NCBI GenBank assembly: GCA_019454045.1
Contig: SKCR01029091.1
Location: 62,001 to 126,000, forward strand
DNA from: Zanthoxylum bungeanum
Lineage: Eukaryota > Streptophyta > Magnoliopsida > Sapindales > Rutaceae
Direction: 5' to 3'
DNA length: 64,000 nucleotides
A program made the position numbers and the translations under genes. Positions 20,406-32,400 of this stretch are shown here, piece after piece. The number at the start of each line of letters is the position of its first letter. Positions within the stretch are counted from its first letter, which is position 1. Under the pieces are notes generated by a model. That model searched no databases. It was not told where the DNA came from and saw nothing but the letters and a program-made list of their open reading frames with translations.

Positions 20406-20659
20406 AGTGGTATCATGAGCTAAGGTTCCACGGTGGGATCCCAAAACTCAAGAACAAAGGTTAGGTTTGGAAAATCGATTCTGACGAAAGTTGTCAAAAA
20501 TCGGTTTTGAGCATACCATCGGACTTTTCACGACGAGACGAGCACGGTGTTATTTCTCGGCGATCAAACGGAGCCAGGACGAAGCCTCACGCGCCGGACA
20601 AAGACTGTTTCACGCGCTCCACTCGCATGCACGCGCCACACATGCTGCTCAACGAAGAA

Positions 20660-20816
20660 GACGATACACGTCAGCCGCCACGTCATCAGTCCAGTCAGTG
20701 CCACGTCAGCCTGTCAGGCGCAGTCAGTAGCCTAGTCAGCAAACCACATCAGCAGACCAGTCAGCAGCCACGTGTAATCCAGTCAGCGTCACGTGTCTGC
20801 CACGTCAGCAAAATCT
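20660..20816 (+). promoter_or_regulatory. Cluster of CACGTCA and CAGTCAGC words in the copia 2 leader
   Basis: Four CACGTCA words and two CACGTGT words within about 155 bases, in the same position relative to LTR and gag as the cluster in copia 1. Possible bZIP target; function not shown. Confidence 0.45.
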
Positions 20817-20892
20817 GTATCATTTCCACCATTTTCGACCATTCCTGACGCAACGGTGAGGTCCGTTTTTTGAAATTCTGCTTAGAATTTTT

Positions 20893-21700
20893 ATGATGGA
20901 TTGGGGTATCGGAAAAATAATTTTGTTGACTAGTACCAATTATTTCACATGGAGAGGAATGATGAAAGACCTTCTATATGTGAAGGATTATGATGGGTCA
21001 GTATTTCTGGAGGAGAAACCAGAAGCAATGTCCAAAGAAAAGTGGAAGAATCTTCACCATAAAATATGCAGTACTATTCGTCAGTGGATCGACGACAGTA
21101 CCGTGAACCATATTAGTGAAGATACAAATGCACGTGTTTTATGGAGAAACCTGGAGGAGCTTTTTCGAGCAAAGACTGGCAACAACAAGTTGTACTACAT
21201 CAAGAAGATGATGGGGTTGAAATACCAGGAAGGTACAGCTGTGGCGGACCACATCAACGATTTCCTCTGAACAATGAAAGAATTGTCTGTATTGGGCATA
21301 AACTTCGGAGATGAGTAATGACTTAATACTCCTTAATACGTTATCAGAATCTTGGGAAACGTTTAGATCTACGATGATAAATTCAGCCACAGATGGGAAA
21401 GTCACTATGAAGATGGCGAAAACTAGGATCTTCGAGGAAGAAAATAGGACGAGAATGCAAGAGTCAGCATCAGCCTAAACCTCAAAAGCTCTAGTGACTA
21501 AGAAGAACACTAGAAGGAGAATGAGTAAAAGCCGAGGCCCAGGTAAATCAGACAAGAACCGAGGTAAATCAAGAACTAGAGACATTGAGTGCTACCACTG
21601 CAAAAAGAAAGTCCATATGAAGAGGGATTGCTACAAACTGAAGAACGAGCAGTCCAGGAGAGATGATGACTCTAACCAAGAAATAGTTGACACCACCACC
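20893..21700 (+). pseudogene. Copia 2 gag remnant
   Basis: Begins MMDWGIGKIILL, with STNYFTWRGMMKDLLY and VLWRNLEELF. It is interrupted by a stop near 21268 (HINDFL then TGA) and resumes in other frames. The zinc knuckle at about 21592-21633 reads CYHCKKKVHMKRDC, with Cys and His ligands kept but the usual Gly replaced. Confidence 0.8.
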
Positions 21701-23313
21701 GACAAAACCTCAAAAGAATTCTGCATTATATACGAAGAAGATGTTGTGAATCTTGTCAGCCATGAGACCAGTTGGGTGATAGATAGTGGCACCTTCATAC
21801 ACGCCACATCTCACAGAGACTTCTTTTCATCTTACACACAATGTTTCATCTCACGTCGGTATTGGAGACATCTGCCTTGAAACATACAACGGGACAAGGC
21901 TAGTGTTGAAAGGAGTCAAACACATCCCAGACATCCGGTTAAACATGATCTTAACAGGCAAGTTGGATGATGAAGGCTTATGCATCGCCTTTAGTGACAG
22001 AACATGGAAGCTCACTAAAGGATCAATGGTGGTGGCACGAGGTAAAAAAGATTCAACTCTGTATTTGATACATGCTAAGCTTTCCAATAATAGCATAAAT
22101 ACAGTCAACAATAATGAGGCAACCGAGCTATGGCATAAAAAACTCGGTCACATGAGTCAAACCGGGATGGAAATACTACGCAGGCAGAATGTTCTTCCCG
22201 AATTGAAGAACTCACGCTTACGGAAGTGTGAACACTGCATGGCTGGAAAGCAGAACAGAGTGTCATTCCAGAGCTCTCCGCCTCAGCGGAAACCAGAGGT
22301 ACTTGACCTCATACATTCAGATGTATGTGGTCCGACGCAGATTAGAATACTTGGTGGGTCACTTTACTTTGTGACATTCATAGACGATCATTCAAGGAAG
22401 ACATGAGCATACACTTTGAAGAGAAAAGATCAAGTGTTGGGAGTGTTCAGTGAGTTTTACGCCCTGGTGGAGAGAGAAACCGGCAAGAAACCCAAATGCA
22501 TTAGAACATATAATGGTGGAGAATACAGAGGTTCGTTTGATCAGTACTGCAAGACGTAAGGAATCAGACATCAAACGACACCTCCCAAGACACCTCGGCT
22601 GAATGGCCTAGCTGAGAGGATGAACAGAACCTTGTGCGAAATGGTCAGAAGCTTGCTTTCACAAGTCAAGCTACTGAAGACATTTTGGGGGGAGGCACTC
22701 AACACAACAGTACATGTTTTGAACATGTCCCCAGCGGTCGCACTGAAAGGTAATGTTCCTAACCAAGTTTGGACAGGTAAAGAAGTGTCATACGAACACT
22801 TACATGTCTTTGGGTGCAAAATATTTGTACACATCCCAAAGGACGAGAGATCCAAGCTTGATGCAAATACGCAATAATTTGTCTTTATTGGCTATGGTCA
22901 GGATGATTTCGGCTACAGATTGTATGATCTTGTGGGGAAGAAGATTGTTAGAAGCTAAGATGTTGTCTTCGTCGAAGATCAGACCATAGAAGATATCCGG
23001 AAGGAATTAAAGACAATGCCCTAACAATATAGAAATGTGAATCCAGAACCTCATATACACCGGTGCCAGTACAAGTTGAAGATGAGGTTCTCAGACATGA
23101 AGGTACATATGATGAAGCTCCCAGAGATGATGATCATGATCAACCACCAGTACCAGAAAGCAACCAACAGTTCCACAAAGAAGGTCTGACAGAGAGAAAC
23201 GACCTTCAACTAGATACTCTGCATATGAGTATGTGCTGCTTACTGATGGGGGAGAACCCGAGAGCTACCAGGAGGATGTGGAAACATAAGACAAAGAAAA
23301 GTGGGAGGAAGCC
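21700..23313 (+). pseudogene. Copia 2 protease and integrase remnant
   Basis: The protease site is SWVIDSGTFIHATSHRD. After a frame change at about 21850 the sequence runs through LVLKGVKHIPDIRLNMI, LWHKKLGHMSQTGMEIL and CEHCMAGKQNRVSF (the integrase zinc-binding region). LIHSDVCGP and FVTFIDDHSRKT follow, then a stop. Further parts lie at 22620-22877 (MNRTLCEMVRSLLS, VSYEHLHVFGCKIF). A near-neutral linker reaches the reverse transcriptase. Confidence 0.85.
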
Positions 23314-23930
23314 ATGCAAGATGAGATGAAATCTTTGCATGATAATCACACTTTTGAGTTGGTGAAATTGCCAAGAGGCAAAGGGGCTTTGAAGAACAAA
23401 TGGGTGTACAGGGTGAAGCAACATGAACACACTTCACAACCCCGGTACAAAGCCAGATTAGTTGTCAAGGGATTCAATCAGAGAAAATGCATTGACTTCG
23501 ATGAAATCTTCTCTCCAGTTGTGAAGATGTCATCCATCAGAGTAGTATTCAGCCTAGCAGCAAGCCTCAACCTGGAGGTTGAGCAGATGGATGTCAAGAC
23601 CGCATTTCTTCATGGGGATCTGGAAGAAGAAATTTACATGGAGCAACCAGAAGGGTTCAAAGTCAGAGGGGAAAATATCTATATGTGCAGACTTAGGAAA
23701 AGCCTCTATGATTTGAAACATGCACTGAGACAATGGTACGTGAAGTTCGAGTCAGTTATGGGAGAGCAGGGATACAAGAAGACCACTTCAGACCATTGTG
23801 TTTTCGTTCAGAAATTTTCTGACGATGACTTTATCATCTTAATGATGTATGTGATATGTTGATAGTTGGTTGGAATCAATCGATGATTGATAATTTGAAG
23901 CAGCAACTGAAAGTCTTTTAAGATAAAAGA
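23314..23930 (+). pseudogene. Copia 2 reverse transcriptase remnant
   Basis: One 182-residue frame covers most of the N-terminal half: LKNKWVYRVKQ, YKARLVVKGFNQ, IDFDEIFSPVVK, QMDVKTAFLHGDLEEEIYMEQPEGF and the end LMMYVIC. At the catalytic centre the frame breaks (a shift right after MYV), so YVDD is lost. Confidence 0.85.
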
Positions 23931-23931
23931 C

Positions 23932-24813
23932 TTGGGGCAGCTAAATAGATTATTGGCATCAGGATCGGTCGTGATCGGAAAGTCAGAAGATTATACTTGT
24001 CACAGAAAGAGTACATCGAGAAGGTACTTCAGAGATTCCAGATGGACAAGGCTAAAGTGGTTAGCACTCCTCTTGGCTACCCACTTTAGATTGAGTACAC
24101 AACATAGTCCCTCTACTGAGGCAGGAAATGGGGAAATGAAACATGTTCCATACACCTCAGTAGTGGGAAGTCTTATGTATGCAATGGTGTGCACGAGGCC
24201 GGACTTAGCACACGCAGTTGGATTGGTCAGTCGGTTTATGTCAAACCCAGGAAGAGAACACCAGAATACTGTCAAATGGATAATGTGGTATCTACGAGGC
24301 ACATCCAAGATGAGATTATGTTTTGGAAGCGACAAGCCAGTGTTGATGGGCTACACCGATTCAGATATGGCAGGAGATGTGGATACCCGAAAGTCTACTT
24401 CGGGGTATCTGATTACTCTCTCAGGGGGAGCTGTGGCATGGCAGTCAAGGTTGCAGAGATGTGTTGCACTTTCTACAACAGAGGCAGAATTCATTGCAAT
24501 GACAGAAGCTTGCAAGAAAAAGTTGTGGATGAAGACATTCGTCCAGGAATTGGGTTTCAAGTAGGAAAAGTACATTTTGTACTGCGATAGCCAGGGTGCT
24601 ATCTACCTTGGTAAAAACTCAACCTTTCATTCGATGTCAAAACATATCGATGTGAGGTATCACTGGATACGGGACGTTCTGAGTTCAAAGCTGTTAGAAC
24701 TCAGGAAAATTCACACTGATGACAACGGTGCCGATATGTTCACCAAGGTTTTACCGAATGAGAAGCTTGAAATCTGTCGTGCCATAACTGGTATGACAAA
24801 ACTCTCCACATAG
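23932..24813 (+). pseudogene. Copia 2 RT C-terminus and RNase H remnant
   Basis: Contains VPYTSVVGSLMYAMVCTRPDLAHAVGLVSRF, split here as PYTSVVGSLMYAM and RPDLAHAVGLVSRF. Next come GYTDSDMAGDVDTRKSTSGY and ALSTTEAEFIAM, the conserved copia RNase H motifs. A stop at about 24562 separates the end part YCDSQGAIYLGKN, HIDVRYHWIRDVL and GADMFTKVLP. Confidence 0.85.
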
Positions 24814-24975
24814 TCAGAGTGGGGAGAGACAGAGAACTGCGATTGGCTTGATCCCAACTCAGGGTACTTAGGCAGTCATACAGATGCAGTCAATGGAGGA
24901 TCATTTTGAGGATCCGGTTTGGGTGATTGATTGTCGGCTCAGATTTTTGGGTAAATCTTCACCGATTGGGAGATT

Positions 24976-25283
24976 TGTTGAAACTTCATGCATGCAACAA
25001 AGTCAGCATGCAGCCAACATGCACCACCTTCTCATGAAAGCTGTGAAACCGTGTGAGAAGCGCCGAAAGTTGATGGTGACTTTGTCAAACTGTGTGACAC
25101 TGTTCACACGGTTTTGGCACTATAAATTAGAACCTCCATATCAGTGTTCATCATCCCAAATGTGTGAGAACAATAGAGAGTAAAGTGTGTGTGAGTTTTT
25201 TTGTAAAGTTTGGAGTGCATGCTTTGTAATTCTTTATTTTGTGGTGTAATAAAGAAGAATTTTCTCTCAATTCACCTCTATTA
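24976..25283 (+). repeat. 3' LTR of copia 2, 3'-truncated
   Basis: Starts TGTTGAAACTTC after the purine run GGGAGATT. It matches the 5' LTR up to CTCTATT and lacks the final TGTGTTTTATCACAACA. Confidence 0.85.
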
Positions 25284-25552
25284 CTAGTACTCAATTTACC
25301 AATAATTCAAATAATTGAGGTTAATTAGCATTGTCAAATATGTTCTTTAATCAAATGTGCACTCATTAATCCTCATCGATCCATCGCATTCATGCCTGAG
25401 ACGTAGCAATCAACAACGTACTTAGCGCCCACAACAATTAGAATAACATTCTTGTCAATTTAATTGGTGGCCAACTAACAACCACTTTAGTGGATGTGAT
25501 GAATAGCGTGTTTTTACTCTTTTTTTGTATTTTATTAGAAAATGAAATTTAA
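25284..25552. other. 5' flank of OMT copy B
   Basis: Collinear with 8815-9084 of copy A and highly similar. No gene. Confidence 0.5.
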
Positions 25553-25562
25553 TTTATAAATA
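25553..25562 (+). promoter_or_regulatory. Likely TATA box of OMT copy B
   Basis: TTTATAAATA, 57 bases upstream of the ATG at 25619, the same as in copy A. The copia 2 LTR ends about 270 bases upstream, so the proximal promoter is kept but the distal region now consists of retrotransposon. Confidence 0.5.
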
Positions 25563-25618
25563 CTTTTGTTTAGAATCATTTATGGAAATGCCATAAGAAA
25601 CATACATATCATCATATC

Positions 25619-28059
25619 ATGTCGAATTATAAAGATGAAGAAGAGGAATTGGGGAAGCAGGCCATAAGCCTAGCCAACGCTGTGGTGCTGCCAATGGTCT
25701 TGAAATCAGTGATCGAGCTCAATGTAATAGATATGATTTTTGCTTCCAGTGAAGGCGTGTTCCTTTCACCTTCCCAGATCGCGAGTAGGCTCTCCACCAA
25801 GAACCCTGACGCCCCGGTCTTGCTCGACCGGATGCTTCGTCTCTTGGCTGGCTATGATATACTCAAGTGTTCGGTTCGAACCGGAGATAATGGACAGATT
25901 GAACGACTGTATGGTCCGGGATCCATTTGTAAGTTTCTTGTTAAAAGCGGACAAGGCGGATCAATTGGGCCCACATTATCCTTGAACAACGATAAAGTCT
26001 TTATGGAGAGCTGGTATTTTTTTTTGGAGGCCAAAAATTAATTTATTGTAGCTGCTGTTTGTCTCAAAATTTAGGTTCATTGTTTTTGTGCAAAATTAGG
26101 AAAATGGGGAAAAAAAATCATTAATCAATTTCCTCTGGTATTATCCGACGGTGGATTTCCAAAGAAAAATATATTCACATGTGATATAATTAAATATTAA
26201 ATATTTTTATTTTTATGTATTTCATATGATAATACTAATAAAAAATCAGGAGAAAATAAAATAAAGAAAGGATACTTATCCAATTAGAATTAGTGTCCTC
26301 TAACCGCTGTTTGTCTCTCAAATTTAGTTTCATTGTTTTTGTTTAAATTTAGGAAAATGGGATTTTTTTTCTTTCAAAAATTAACCATCAACTTTTCATT
26401 GTATTCATCAGTAAAATGAATTGAATCTAGGTGTCCTATAATATTTTTGTAAGCTTACATGGACTATTAGGGTTATGTTTTGGATTGTTGTTATCAGGTA
26501 TCACTTAAACGATGCTTTTTTGGAAGGTGGGATCCCTTTCAAGAAGGCGCATGGAATGTTGACATTTGAATACCCAGAAACTGATAAAAGGTTCAACAAT
26601 TTATTCAACCAGACATTATCCAACCACACTATCTTAGTCATGTATAAGATTCTTGATGTGTACAAAGGATTTGAAGGGTTGAATGTGTTGGTTGATGTGG
26701 GAGGTGGAATTGGTGTTACTCTCAATATCATCAATTCTAAATATCCTCACATTAAGGGCATTAATTTTGACTTGCCTCATGTCGTAGTTGATGCACCTTC
26801 GTATTCAGGTACTCAATATATTGCTTTTTTTATAGGAGTGGTCATTAAAGCCGGTCAACGGTTCGGTTCCGATTCCACACTATTGTGGAATCGAGAACCG
26901 AGAACAGAATCGGATCGGAACTAGACGGTTCTGGTTCGGTTACGGTTCCTCTTCTGTTTTTTTTTTAAAATTTTAATAATAAATTTTAAAAAATAGAAAA
27001 AATTATATACATCATTTTTATAGAATCATTTTTATAAGCCAACTCTTGGCTAGTGCTTTCTTCATATAAGCGATGTGAGATATTTGTTACCTGGCTATTG
27101 TGTCCCACATCGCTTATATGAAGAAATCAATAACCAATAGTTGGTTATAAAAATGATGTGGGCATTCATGTTTTATTATTGAAATTTTAAATCTCATTAC
27201 TATTTCTTTAAAAATTATCATTAAAATTTAAAAAAAAAAAAAAAAAAATTGGAAAACGATTTTAGGGTTCCAAGCCGTTTGGGGAACCCGTTCCAACCGG
27301 TTCGGTTAGGTTCAGAAGCCTAACTGAACCGGTTAATTACGGTTTCGGAATCGGTTGGAACCGAAACCGTCCGGTTCCAACCGGTTCGGTTGCGGTTCGG
27401 AACCGGAACCATGGCCGGGTCTAGTGGTCATGAGTTTTTGGGATCCTAAACGAATTTCGACTTAAGTAATTGTAATATCCAACATTACTAGTGAGGAGAA
27501 TCTTGAATTAATTTATTATAAAGTCATGGTTCATGAAATTATCGATAATGTTCAATATCGCTAATGTTATTACGATTAAATAAATGATTGCTGTAATGTA
27601 GGTGTAGAGCATGTTGGGGGAGATATGTTTGCGAGTGTTCCGAAAGGAGATGCAATTTTAATGAAGGTATGAAGGGGAAAAATGTCTTTATATTTGTTTA
27701 GTGCGTGTCATTTTGTTCTATGATCAACAAGAACTGATGCATAAAAGATGGAAACCATGCAGTGGATACTCCATCTTTTGAGTGATGAGGAATGCTTGAA
27801 ACTTCTAAAGAATTGTTGGGAATCTCTGCCAAATTCTGGGAAAGTGATCATCATTGAATCGATTCTTCCTGTTGTTCCAGAGAACAATGTTTCATCTCAC
27901 ATTGTCCTCATAGAAGATCTTTGGATGCTGACTCTGCTTCCAGGAGGAAAAGTGAGGACCCATATGGATTTTGAGGCATTAGCAGTCGAGTCCGGATTCT
28001 CTAGCTGTGAAGTCATATGCTCTGCATACGATGGCTGGGTTATCGAGTTCAACAAGTGA
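25619..28059 (+). CDS. Plant class II (COMT-like) O-methyltransferase, copy B
   Basis: Exons 25619-26013, 26498-26808, 27602-27666 and 27763-28059 are the same four sizes as copy A (395, 311, 65 and 297) and give 355 residues without a stop or frameshift. The SAM loop [31 protein letters not shown], the His in [11 protein letters not shown] and the Glu in IIIESILP are kept. As in copy A, HDW is HLL and the second acidic active-site position is Val (GGKVRT). Intron 2 is enlarged by a 578-bp hAT element, but the splice sites are intact. By eye, exon 1 differs from copy A by 13 residue changes and 8 silent changes. Whether it is expressed cannot be told. Confidence 0.83.
26846..27423 (+). mobile_element. 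Non-autonomous hAT element in intron 2 of OMT copy B
   Basis: 578 bp with terminal inverted repeats TAAAGCCGG and TAGACCCGG, flanked by the perfect 8-bp duplication GTGGTCAT (26838-26845 and 27424-27431). Copy A has a single GTGGTCAT at the corresponding place (about 10788). Both ends are dense in GGTTCGG and CCGGAACC words. The interior is AT-rich and has no transposase. Confidence 0.93.
27025..27157. mobile_element. MITE nested in the hAT element
   Basis: Inverted repeat of about 55 bp per arm: ATCATTTTTATAAGCCAAC on the left and its imperfect complement on the right, with CTTCATATAAGCGATGTG and its complement inside. It sits in the AT-rich centre of the hAT element, making a nest of MITE in hAT in intron in duplication. 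Confidence 0.75.
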
Positions 28060-29261
28060 GCATCTGCATGCTATTTCAAAAGTTCTCGATAAACGAGTCA
28101 CTGGCTTTAATATCATTTCATTTGTGCTATTTCTCTTTTGCTTTGCAGCTTTTTGTACCATGTTTTGCTTGTATTGAATTGGAATTCAGTCAGTGTTGAA
28201 ATTCTGCTTTTTTCTTGCATGAAATAAAATCTTCTTGCGATGCTTTTGCTTTGTGAATCTGGGAGCAATAACCCTAAAACATAACTAAGCTTTTAATAAT
28301 GCACTGTGAATAGAAGATCACTCATTATAAGGTGGGTTTGATAGACTGAAAGTATATATAAAAATTACTAATTCAAATAAATTCACTTCTTTAAAAAAAA
28401 AAAAAAAAAAAAGTTATCTAATGCTTAGTATAGGGTTAGACAATTTTTCTCATCTTGTCTCATTGGCAGTAATTTTTAAAAAATGTTATAAATATTCTTC
28501 ATTTTTATGGAGGCATATCAAAATTATTTAATTAAAAATCAGACTTTTCATTAATTTATAAAATAATTTTTTAACAAAATTTATTGTTGAATGGGAGCGA
28601 CTACCCCCACTCCCATGAATGTAGCTCTGCCATTACCATTTGGTACGAGATTTGAGTCATATTTTTGTGTCTTATTGAAAATAGAACGGGACAAAAAAAT
28701 ATCCAGAAATTTCAAGCAAGACGAGACAATAAGCATGATGAGATTTTAGCAAGACATGACATGAAAAATTAATTTTCAATTAAGATTCGAGAAATTATAA
28801 CTAATTATCATAGAAAAATTAATATTTTCGATATTTGGTGAGATATTTTTAGTAAATATATTAATTACATATTTCATATGTATATATTTATGAAAGAATT
28901 AATATAAATAAGTGTGGTAAATTATTTTATTAAATAATATCATTAACTAAACGAATAAACGAATCGAATACGAATCCACCACATTTTGATTCGAATTTTT
29001 TTTTAGCTCTTTACCTACTTTCTGAGTTTGAACACGAATCCAAATTAATGTCACCATTTTTTTCAGATTTTTTTTTCGAAATTAATATTGAACTTGATGA
29101 TGGCATACCATCACTCATCAGGAGGGTGAAAAGATGAAAAACATTACTGTACACAACTAGTAAATGTACAGTTTCACTAATTATACAAAAAAAAAAAAAA
29201 AAAACACTTCTCTGTGGAGATTGCTGCTTCTCTTCTCCGCCTCTGATAAAAATTCACAATT
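28060..29261. other. 3' flank of OMT copy B, with a MITE fragment
   Basis: No gene is seen. 28060-28760 is collinear with copy A. About 28765-29010 matches the interior and right part of the ACGAAT-rich MITE at 39807-40348 (ATTAATTACATATTTCATATG, here split as ATTAATTACATA and TTTCATATG, then ACTAAACGAATAAACGAAT) but lacks both ends. The rest resembles 12700-12949. Confidence 0.6.
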
Positions 29262-29427
29262 TCCGGGATGTCTCTTGGGTTTTTCTCCGAGAGCGCTAGC
29301 GCTAAAACCAAACTGCAGGATTTCATCAGTTGATGATTATTTATGAGTCTGCTTGCGAGTGCAGTTGAGACCTGAGAGTGGAGTTTATAGTTGTCATAGA
29401 GTCAGATTTATTTGTTGACTGGGGAAT

Positions 29428-32400
29428 TTACATTGGTTTCGTGAACGGTAATTGCTTAGCTCCTCGTTCCAAAGCATCCCTCCATAACCTATATCTTACT
29501 CCCAATTTATCGTAACCTACTGGCGAATTCCAAACATTTTCCCCGCTGTTCATTCGTTCTTGCTGGCCAATGACTAGTCGTAGATCCTCATTCAACACCT
29601 GAGATGACCAGGCTTCAATAAATTAGGCAAGAATTTCCAAGATAGAAATCACATATGTTGCTGTTGTACCATGAATATAAATGCATTTTTCATGGACATC
29701 CTCAAACCCATTCTACTAACTGCAAAATGATTTTTTTTTTTTACCTGTTCTGCGAAATGCCTCCATACGTATTGCATGAAAGGAATGTGTTTCAGAACAG
29801 GAGCAAAATCCAGTGACATTCTGTATAACAATCTTGTTTTCTTTGTTGATGAAGGTAAGCAAACGTGAAGTTGGTGAAGATGTGTCAAACACTGCCTGGT
29901 ATTTTGTCCTTCCAATTTTCCAGGCTTTGAGATGCCAATGGTTGATAGCACCATACACGGTGGTCGAAATTCCATATCTATTGGATAAGGGTCCCAGTAT
30001 CCCTGGAGGCCAGATGCAGGCGTCAAAAATTTCACCAAGCTGAGGATTCATCCCACGAATGACACAAATAAGGAAAGAAAGTCATTTCTTCTTGTTTCAA
30101 CCATGTGAAAGTAAGGACAGATCCCCAAATTCACCAGAATTATAAAGAATAAAAATGGAGAAAGTTTGCGCTGGACATCAATTATCTTTAAGGACTACAT
30201 TTATGCATCTTAACATTTCATCTTATGGTTGTTTCTCTAACATCTTCTTAAGAACTCGATTTTTTTCCTTTTTCACGTGCTTTCAATTTTCAGAAAAATA
30301 GAAAGAGATGCAGTTAATTCACTCGAAACAAAATGATTTCTCCCATTTCACTGTTTTGTGTGACTGTTGCTCTTTTTTTCCCCAGAAAATGAAGAAATGT
30401 TTATTAATATGATGATTATCAAAACCAATTAGCACCGGACAGGATATTTTCTGCCAACCCATAAATATCATTGAAGATCATTAAATTTTAACAAACCTGG
30501 GAACACTCCATCCCTTGGCAAATGTAGAAGTGTGAGTAAATGGAGCATGTGCAAGATCCAAAAGGTTATCTAGAAGTAGTCCATGTTCTATTGGAAGTTC
30601 CATCACAATCTGCCATTAAAGAATACAAGAGATGGGAGAAGTTAGAATATCTTTCATAAAACCATGTAAGCATGACGCCAATGTATTTATATTGAATGCA
30701 AGAAGCAATTCTGAAAGGAATATGATACCTCAGCATGGATTTCAAATCCTGAAGGGGGCAGTAAAGAAGGAATGGTTGCTGTCTGAGGGTCATTGCCAGG
30801 CCAAATCCATATCAGTCCCTCCTGTTCAAAACATGGCAATGATTTTATCTTTACATTAAGTAATTGAGTAGATGGCATTTTCTCGCATTTCCCATCTGTT
30901 GAGTATTCCCACCCTGATAATTAACAGGGACAAATTTTTTGTGAGTCAGTCTTAATAATATTTCCTACTGACCATGATATGGTCAAGTTGCAGTCTGTGT
31001 TATAGATATGTTATAAACAGCCCCATATATATTAAAAGTTTAGATAAATCCTACTGACCATGATACGGGCATTGGATGCGACCCTCATTTACAGAGCCAA
31101 GGTGAAGAGGGCACGCTCTATGTGCACATGTATTCTGGACACATCCAGGTTTTCCATCTTTTCCACGGAAGATAACCCATGGTTCCTCAAAGCAATCAAT
31201 TGGAACCTGAAACAGATGGTGGTACGGCACTCATAAGAAACATTCACAGATTAACTGGACAGCTTTTAGTTTATTAAGAAGCAAAATTCTGAAAGGCTTA
31301 CCATGGTATCTTCCTTCAGATCAGTGGAAAAAGCAACTGGGTACCAAAAGTTCTTTAATTGTGAATTGTAAGGCTGAACTGGACCTGAGACATTCAAGCT
31401 TTTCCGTGGCAACTTTCTTTTCACAGTATCGAGAGATTGCATAGAAGTACTTGTAGAAGTGCATGTTTGATCAGATTCTGAGGTGTTTCTGTCTTGTAAC
31501 AGCCTATCATTAACCAATGCTTCCATGTAAGCTAATTTATCTAAAGCAGTGGCAACCCTTGCTTCAGATGTTTGAACCTGTTGATCATGGGCAATTTGAC
31601 AATGAGATAACAGTTAAGAACATATGATTAATAGGAGAGTCATAAGTATAAGGTTAATTTGGGTTCTCATTCATAGATGTCTGCTGTGATAGATTAATGA
31701 AAAAATCATTCCACCTAAGTCACAGGACCTAGACTATATAAAGCATTTATATTTATGAGTCCCAAGATATACACCATCGATAGCTAAGTTTCCAAACCTG
31801 TCCATGTGCTTGAGCTAAGTCTTCTTGCAACTCTGCAAGCTCCTTCTTCACAGTGCCAATGGACTTGTAATCACGTGCCAAAGGATTTAAAACTTCCACA
31901 ACCTACACCAATATCTATAAATGTGAGAATTATCTGAAGAAAGCAATAAAAAAATTATTCTCTCTTCTAGTTCTAAGATAAAATCAGTCGGATCAACTGT
32001 TTTCACTCTCAATTATAGATATTCTTTGCTTGTTTTCTCTTTCTGAATGACATTCAAGGAAATAGTTCAAGGAAGTTCATAAATAACAGAGACCTTTTCA
32101 TGGAGGAGCACAATCGCAAGCACATCTTGCCGAGCCCTCCAATCACAGTACTGAATATCAAATCTAGCAACTTCAAGGGCTTGGTTCACATCCAAGAACT
32201 TTCCTTTACATTGAGGGACTTTAGACCTTGGATCCTCCACATCGAAGAGTGTGCTCCATGAGCTCTTTTTATCTACCTCCCCTTCCACCCCAAATACAGC
32301 AAACACTCTAAATCCTCCTCGAACACCCTGAAAACCCACAAACCAATTAAGTATTCTGATTTAACATGTAACCACAGGTCCACAGCACAGTTTAAGAAGA

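Larger units (their letters stand above)
20079..25283 (+). mobile_element. Copia-type LTR retrotransposon 2, decayed
   Basis: LTRs lie at 20079-20405 and 24976-25283. The interior holds gag, protease, integrase, reverse transcriptase and RNase H in copia order, with several stops and frame changes. Copy A has no element here (about 8815, AAAAACTACTCAATTTACC). The right LTR lacks its last 20-25 bases and the left flank has a few extra bases, so no clean target duplication remains. Confidence 0.9.
19106..29261. repeat. Segmental duplication, copy B
   Basis: Collinear with 7837-18125. It carries its own insertions: copia 2 (20079-25283), a hAT element in OMT intron 2 (26846-27423) and a fragment of an ACGAAT-rich MITE (about 28765-29010). 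It ends at CTGATAAAAATTCACAATT, about 165 bases from the CAO stop codon, where sequence unique to the CAO 3' flank begins. Confidence 0.85.
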
